A stretch of DNA of 10,922 nucleotides. Origin: an uncultured Bacteroidales bacterium. Lineage in GTDB: Bacteria > Bacteroidota > Bacteroidia > Bacteroidales > UBA932. Location: assembly GCA_927798505.1 (NCBI GenBank), contig CAKMNE010000039.1:1-10922 (forward strand). Reading direction: 5' to 3'. The notes below the pieces were generated by a model, which was not told where the DNA came from, did not search any database, and worked only from the letters and a program-made list of their open reading frames with translations. Of this stretch, positions 7,287-10,922 are shown in pieces (positions within the stretch are counted from its first letter, which is position 1; the number at the start of each line of letters is the position of its first letter). The position numbers and the translations under genes were made by a program.

Positions 7287-8259
7287 TGATAACCTGCTCG
7301 ATAATCTGGTCCGCTGTAAGATTCTCTGCCTCAGCCTCGTAGCTCAGGCCAATACGGTGACGGAGCACCTGCGGGCACACGGCGCGCACATCCTCCGGAA
7401 TCACATAGCCGCGACGCTTGATGAAGGCGTAGGCCTTGGCTGCGGCGCAGAGGCTTATGCTGGCACGTGGAGAAGCCCCGTAGGAAATCATGTTCTCCAT
7501 ACCCTTGAGGCCATACTCCGCAGGAGTGCGGGTTGCGTAAACAAGGTCAACTATGTAGCGCTCGATTTTCTCGTCCATATAAACCTCACGAACTATCTCG
7601 CGGGCACGGACTATGTCTTCCGGATTCACGACAGGATTTGGCTGCGGAAACTCTCCGCTGTTGTTCATCCTGACAATCAGGCGCTCCTCCTCCTTCTTCG
7701 GATAATCCACGAGGACCTTGAGCATGAAACGGTCCAGCTGGGCCTCCGGCAGAGGGTAGGTACCTTCCTGTTCCACAGGGTTCTGGGTTGCCATTACAAG
7801 AAAAGGTTGCGGCAGGTCATAGGTCTTGTCTCCGAGTGTGACCTGACGCTCCTGCATCGCCTCCAGAAGTGCGGACTGCACCTTTGCCGGTGCACGGTTG
7901 ATTTCATCCGCAAGTACGAAATTGGCGAAAACAGGTCCTTTGTGTATTTCAAAACTTTCGTTTTTCTGGCTGTATATCAGAGTTCCCGTAACATCCGCAG
8001 GAAGCAGGTCGGGAGTGAACTGGATTCGGTTGAATTTTGCGTTCACCGCCTTTGAAAGGGTGCTTATGGCAAGCGTCTTAGCCAATCCCGGCATACCTTC
8101 GAGCAGGATGTGTCCGTTGGCAAGAAGAGCAATCATAAGATTCTCCACAAGCTGTTTCTGACCCACTATGACCTTTCCCATCTCAATGGAAAGAAGATCT
8201 GAAAAGGCGCTTTCCTTCTGAATCTTCTCGTTGAGTTCCTTAATGTTTACACTTTCCAT
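7267..8259 (-). CDS. moxR: MoxR-family AAA+ ATPase
   Basis: The product has 330 residues, the usual MoxR length. Walker A is GMPGLAKT (55-62), with the Ala before Lys that is normal in this family. Walker B is VLADEI (115-120), sensor 1 is ATQNP (157-161), the arginine-finger helix is EAQLDRF (172-178) and sensor 2 is SPRAS (263-267). All are intact, so it should form an active hexameric ATPase in the cytoplasm. As first gene of the operon it probably drives conformational work on the VWA partners encoded downstream (DUF58, BatA, BatB). The ATG at 8259 lies 23 bp from the divergent truA start, so its promoter must lie within truA coding sequence. I see no full match to the Bacteroidetes consensus there; TAGTGTGC at 8287-8280 (minus strand) is a poor -7 candidate. 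Confidence 0.96.
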   Translation of the reverse strand: MESVNIKELNEKIQKESAFSDLLSIEMGKVIVGQKQLVENLMIALLANGHILLEGMPGLAKTLAISTLSKAVNAKFNRIQFTPDLLPADVTGTLIYSQKNESFEIHKGPVFANFVLADEINRAPAKVQSALLEAMQERQVTLGDKTYDLPQPFLVMATQNPVEQEGTYPLPEAQLDRFMLKVLVDYPKKEEERLIVRMNNSGEFPQPNPVVNPEDIVRAREIVREVYMDEKIERYIVDLVYATRTPAEYGLKGMENMISYGASPRASISLCAAAKAYAFIKRRGYVIPEDVRAVCPQVLRHRIGLSYEAEAENLTADQIIEQVINAVIVP

Positions 8260-8276
8260 TTTTATGTCTAATTTTG
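8246..8276 (+). promoter_or_regulatory. Bacteroidetes-type promoter for truA
   Basis: TTTA (8246-8249), 19 nt, then TAATTTTG (8269-8276). The -7 element fits TAnnTTTG fully and the -33 element matches three of four bases of TTTG. Spacing is exact. The start of transcription would fall near 8280-8283, that is at or only a few bases before the truA ATG, so the mRNA would be leaderless or nearly so. The -33 element lies inside the first codons of the divergent moxR gene. Confidence 0.5.
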
Positions 8277-8282
8277 CACACT

Positions 8283-9020
8283 ATGCGTTATAAGCTTACT
8301 CTTTCCTATTCCGGTGCCGAATTCTGCGGATGGCAGATACAACCCAACGCGCCCAGCGTGCAGGAGACCCTCCAAAAGGCTCTTTCAACCCTTATTGGAG
8401 AAACGGTTACCGTAACAGGTGCGGGAAGGACGGATACGGGTGTTAATGCTATCGGCTATGTGGCCCATTTCGACTGTTCCGTGGCCGTCGATACCGCGGC
8501 ACTAACTTACAAAATTAATGCCATCCTACCAAATGCAATAGTGGTACACAGGATAGAGCTGACAGAGCCGGACTTCCACGCCAGGTTCGATGCCAGACGC
8601 CGGGAATACACCTATTACATACACCGCACAAAAGACCCCTTCTCCCGCCAGTACTCGCATCTGTGCACCTGGCCGGAACTGGATATGGAAAAGATGAATC
8701 TTGCGGCTCAGCACCTGCTTGGAACTCACGATTTCTCCTGCTTCGAAAAGACAGGAACAGACAACAAAACCTCCATCTGCACTGTTTTCGAAGCATATTG
8801 GAAGATGGATGATGAGAACCATTGGAGTTTTCATATTGCAGCGGACAGATTTCTGCGCAATATGGTAAGAGCCATTGTGGGCACCCTGCTCGAGGTTGGC
8901 AGGGGCAAACGCAGCCCGGATTCAATGGAGACCCTGCTGGCTTCGCACGACAGATGCGCGGCCGGAGAGAGTGTCCCCGGCCACGCCCTGTTCCTCAGCG
9001 GGATAGATTATCAATTGTAA
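8283..9020 (+). CDS. truA: tRNA pseudouridine(38-40) synthase TruA
   Basis: The product has 245 residues from the ATG at 8283. An in-frame TTG at 8274 is possible but would add only three residues upstream of the conserved start (RYKLTLSYSGAEFCGWQ) and would lie in the promoter's -7 element. TruA converts U38, U39 and U40 of tRNA anticodon arms to pseudouridine. The catalytic motif GAGRTDTGVNA carries the nucleophile Asp51. Other family signatures are HARFDARRREYTYYI, HDFSCFEK and the C-terminal DRFLRNMVRAIVGTLLEVG. Asn55 replaces the His usual in GRTDxGVHA. The gene is a housekeeping neighbour, divergent from the Bat operon and with no clear functional link. The last 10 bp overlap the convergent lipoprotein gene, and there is no terminator between them. 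Confidence 0.95.
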   Translation: MRYKLTLSYSGAEFCGWQIQPNAPSVQETLQKALSTLIGETVTVTGAGRTDTGVNAIGYVAHFDCSVAVDTAALTYKINAILPNAIVVHRIELTEPDFHARFDARRREYTYYIHRTKDPFSRQYSHLCTWPELDMEKMNLAAQHLLGTHDFSCFEKTGTDNKTSICTVFEAYWKMDDENHWSFHIAADRFLRNMVRAIVGTLLEVGRGKRSPDSMETLLASHDRCAAGESVPGHALFLSGIDYQL

Positions 9021-10597
9021 AGGTTGAAGGCTTCGTAGATTATGCTCTTGAACTCGGTATACAGGCTCTGCAGTCTCTGCTGAAGGGTCTCGCGCGAGTG
9101 CACATCGGGGGCAAGCACGGTGAAAATCCTGTCCCTGTTGAGTCCCCTGTCATCCAGATAGAGGAGGATTTCCGGCCTGAACCACCATTTGGTACCCCAA
9201 GTGTAGCTCCAATCAGGATAGCGCTCGCGGTAGAGTATGTTCTGCATATAATAGGCCCACATCTCCCCGACTTCACAGTAGCCGGCATATTTTTCGGTTC
9301 CCACTCCGTAAAGAATACCTCCGGAGCTTGCCCAGGAACTGAGTATGTGAAAAGCATACAAATCCCAGAACTCGTTGCCGACCTTCATATAATGACTGGT
9401 ATGCGCCAATTCGTGTGTGACATTGGAATAGATGGCAGCATAGCTGTTCTGGTTGCTGAGACCGATCACCAGGTCCGGGAGAAAGAATCTGACCAGAGGT
9501 GCGAATTCACCCAGAATCTCATCTATCAGTTCGAAATCCACTATAGCGCCCTGCTGCATCATCAGGGTTGCAGAGCCTTCGAGAAATCCGAACTGCCATA
9601 TTCTGAGATTTGCCGGAGGGGCTGCCAGGGTGGAACCGGGCTGCCTGCACATCTCGAAATAGTCGTAGGTGGCATTGTTGATTACCGACCTGCGGAAAAG
9701 ATTGGTGTCCGTTTCCGGGCTGATGGCAATGCTGTACCCCTCGGCACTATGCTTTCCGAGGGTGGAAACCGAGGCTTTTACAACAACGGCATTGAAACCT
9801 ATGCTGAAGCCCTTCCGGTTGGCAAACTGAATGCGGTAACGGGGGTCGGAAGTGAAGCTCTTGCTCATCTCGTAATACCCCTCCTCATCGGTATAGGTCT
9901 TTGCAATCCTGACAAACACATTGCAGCAGACCATCACCCCTGCAACTCCCACCGGTTCTTCGTCATAGTCTTCGTCATAGACCGTAATCCTGCCCTTGGG
10001 GTACTGCGGAGTATCCGACTCACCCTTGGTCACATCCGGCAGCATATCGGCATTGCCCGTAAGACGGAAAGACTCCCTTTCCACTTCCGCCCAGTCTATG
10101 CCTTCCGCCTTGGTGTTCAGGTCTTCCTCCACCAGGTAGCATTCGTGCAGCAGTTCGCAGCGTATGCCTTCCGGAGCCTTGAAATCCACCGGAACCACGG
10201 CATATTGCCAGGTAACCGAGCCCTCAGGGATTTCCGGATCGTGATACCAGTCACCCTCCTTCACAATTCTGTAGTCCAAGGGATGGTCCAGCATTAAAAC
10301 GCCCATTTCCTCCAACAGGGTCAGGTCATTGTCATCGCGTGGAAGCAGGCGCACATAGTAATTTGTCGCATGCAGCTGAATCACATCAGTTTTGGTGGGA
10401 TAGAGGGAACGAACAGCCTTGGTCATATTCTCTACCGAATACGGATCCTCCAGCTTTTCGCCGAGTTCGATCATGCCGTGCTCAAGGCCGGCACCATCGT
10501 CATAGTTGTTTTTCAAGTCGGTTCCTAAGAAAGGAGCCTTTTCGCAAGCCACCGCCACCAGCAGCAGCAAGACACAAAAACGGATAGTCTTTTTCAT
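9011..10597 (-). CDS. Lipoprotein with carboxypeptidase-regulatory-like domain and putative zinc peptidase domain
   Basis: The product has 528 residues. MKKTIRF, a Leu/Val core and VAVAC form a lipoprotein signal with Cys18 as the lipidated residue; the Ala at -3 is tolerated in Bacteroidetes. A fold like the carboxypeptidase-D regulatory domain lies at about 199-270 (KGRITVYDED, then YTDEEGYYEM). The C-terminal part contains H395-E-L-A-H399, a zinc-binding and catalytic HExxH motif, with Glu442 or Glu445 in CEVGEMWAYY about 45 residues on as a likely third zinc ligand, which is a gluzincin-like pattern. The remainder is not recognised. The protein is probably at the outer membrane, facing the periplasm or outside; the residues after Cys18 (EKAP) are not a clear surface-export signal. 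Substrate is unknown. It has its own unit between deoC and truA; a weak promoter-like TTTT-N19-TACCTTTT ends at 10602. It is convergent with truA. Confidence 0.8.
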   Translation of the reverse strand: MKKTIRFCVLLLLVAVACEKAPFLGTDLKNNYDDGAGLEHGMIELGEKLEDPYSVENMTKAVRSLYPTKTDVIQLHATNYYVRLLPRDDNDLTLLEEMGVLMLDHPLDYRIVKEGDWYHDPEIPEGSVTWQYAVVPVDFKAPEGIRCELLHECYLVEEDLNTKAEGIDWAEVERESFRLTGNADMLPDVTKGESDTPQYPKGRITVYDEDYDEEPVGVAGVMVCCNVFVRIAKTYTDEEGYYEMSKSFTSDPRYRIQFANRKGFSIGFNAVVVKASVSTLGKHSAEGYSIAISPETDTNLFRRSVINNATYDYFEMCRQPGSTLAAPPANLRIWQFGFLEGSATLMMQQGAIVDFELIDEILGEFAPLVRFFLPDLVIGLSNQNSYAAIYSNVTHELAHTSHYMKVGNEFWDLYAFHILSSWASSGGILYGVGTEKYAGYCEVGEMWAYYMQNILYRERYPDWSYTWGTKWWFRPEILLYLDDRGLNRDRIFTVLAPDVHSRETLQQRLQSLYTEFKSIIYEAFNLYN

Positions 10598-10630
10598 GCC
10601 GAAAAGGTAGAATTGACTATCCGTTTAAAA

Positions 10631-10646
10631 AAATAAACGTTTATTT
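10631..10646. repeat. Perfect 16-bp A/T-rich palindrome upstream of the lipoprotein gene
   Basis: AAATAAACGTTTATTT is a perfect inverted repeat centred on 10638/10639. On the minus strand it is followed at once by further T residues (a run of seven T in all), so it could serve as a weak terminator for deoC, an operator, or simply A/T-rich promoter DNA for the lipoprotein gene that starts 33 bp further on. Confidence 0.5.
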
Positions 10647-10652
10647 ATTTAC

Positions 10653-10670
10653 GATTCTTTCGAAAGAATC
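10653..10670 (-). terminator. Probable deoC terminator hairpin (perfect 18-bp palindrome)
   Basis: GATTCTTTCGAAAGAATC is a perfect palindrome 9 nt after the deoC stop codon. As RNA it can form a 7-bp stem with a UCGA tetraloop. No T-run follows directly on the minus strand (GTAAATAAATAAACG does), so it is not a classical intrinsic terminator. It may work together with the second palindrome (10631-10646), which is followed by a T-run. A protein-binding operator is the alternative. Confidence 0.45.
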
Positions 10671-10679
10671 ATCTTTCTT

Positions 10680-10922
10680 TCAGAAAAACAGTATTTCTTT
10701 CTCTTCAATGGCGCTCATAAGGGCATTTCCGACGCGGCTTACTCCGAAACGGAAGTACTTGCTGTTCATCCACTCCTGCCCGAGTATCCTCAACCCTATG
10801 TTGTAATACTGGAGGGCATCCTCTGCCGTGGAGATTCCGCCGGCCGCCTTGAAACCTACTTTGCGTCCTGTCTGCCTGTAGTAATCGCGGATTGCCTCGC
10901 ACATCACCTCGGCAGCCTCCGG
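10680..10922 (-). CDS. deoC: Deoxyribose-phosphate aldolase, C-terminal fragment (runs off the right edge)
   Basis: Eighty codons plus a stop are visible; the frame is open to the window edge (begins PEAAEVMCEAI). The motif GRKVGFKAAGGIST corresponds to the conserved K-P-A-G-G-I segment of DeoC, whose Lys is the second active-site lysine (K201 in the E. coli enzyme); the family's Pro is Ala here. The end, LGQEWMNSKYFRFGVSRVGN, is typical of the longer Bacteroidetes DeoC. The enzyme splits 2-deoxyribose-5-phosphate to glyceraldehyde-3-phosphate and acetaldehyde in deoxynucleoside breakdown. The Schiff-base lysine lies upstream, outside the window. A hairpin follows the stop. Confidence 0.88.
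   Translation of the reverse strand, partial: PEAAEVMCEAIRDYYRQTGRKVGFKAAGGISTAEDALQYYNIGLRILGQEWMNSKYFRFGVSRVGNALMSAIEEKEILFF

Noticed and set aside
7213..8055. 280-codon open frame on the plus strand opposite moxR
   Set aside because: moxR has every AAA+ motif intact. The antisense frame is explained by low stop frequency in this composition.
8274..8282. Upstream TTG start for truA
   Set aside because: It overlaps the TAATTTTG promoter element and adds only three non-conserved residues; the ATG at 8283 begins the conserved TruA N-terminus.
8822..10297. 491-codon open frame on the plus strand opposite the lipoprotein gene
   Set aside because: It is fully antisense to a well-supported coding region and overlaps the 3' part of truA. 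It shows no domain or signal I recognise, and its codon pattern mirrors the real gene.
10602..10632. Promoter-like TTTT-N19-TACCTTTT before the lipoprotein gene (minus strand)
   Set aside because: Both elements lack the conserved G, and in A/T-rich DNA such a near match is expected by chance. It is mentioned in the gene entry but not listed as a promoter.

Overview
The window looks like chromosomal DNA from a member of the Bacteroidales (Bacteroidetes), probably a gut-type lineage with roughly balanced GC. Three things point there. The gene set matches: moxR, DUF58, batA, batB, batC, batD and batE in the Bacteroidetes order. Two intergenic sequences fit the Bacteroidetes promoter TTTG-N19-TAnnTTTG. 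Starts lack Shine-Dalgarno sequences and sit behind A/T-rich leaders. I cannot name a genus from the sequence alone.

Layout, left to right. (1) Positions 1-91: the first 30 codons of an exported protein on the minus strand. Its own promoter overlaps the end of the Bat operon, and its leader begins with a stem-loop. (2) Positions 175-8259, all minus strand, is one tightly packed seven-gene operon, read from the right: moxR AAA+ ATPase, DUF58 protein, a membrane protein with a BatD-like layout (DUF4381-like), batA, batB, batC, and one reading frame that joins batD and batE. Neighbouring genes overlap by 20, 4, 11, 1 and 1 nt, and the last junction has a 1-nt gap, so translation is probably coupled. 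(3) truA (tRNA pseudouridine synthase) runs the other way from position 8283, only 23 bp from the moxR start. (4) Positions 9011-10597, minus strand, encode a large lipoprotein with a carboxypeptidase-regulatory-like domain and an HELAH zinc-peptidase motif; its 3' end overlaps truA by 10 bp. (5) Positions 10598-10679 are an A/T-rich spacer with two perfect palindromes. (6) Positions 10680-10922 are the C-terminal 80 codons of deoC.

How the genes work together: in the MoxR/Bat class the cytoplasmic AAA+ ATPase is thought to act with von Willebrand A (VWA) proteins as a chaperone-like machine. BatA and BatB carry periplasm-anchored VWA domains with intact MIDAS residues. BatC and BatE supply TPR scaffolds. 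BatD and the DUF4381-like protein each carry a periplasmic beta-rich region, one membrane segment and a similar cytoplasmic helical domain. The cargo is not known, and earlier links to oxygen tolerance or cell-envelope integrity are family knowledge, not visible here.

The most interesting point is the batD-batE junction. The two genes are in one open frame, with BatE's signal peptide kept inside the fusion. Directly at the junction lies a heptamer A AAA AAT followed by AAA, so a -1 slip, or one extra A in the A6 run, would end BatD at once on a TAA. This could be a real fusion, a dnaX-like frameshift switch, or a homopolymer indel, and these can be told apart.
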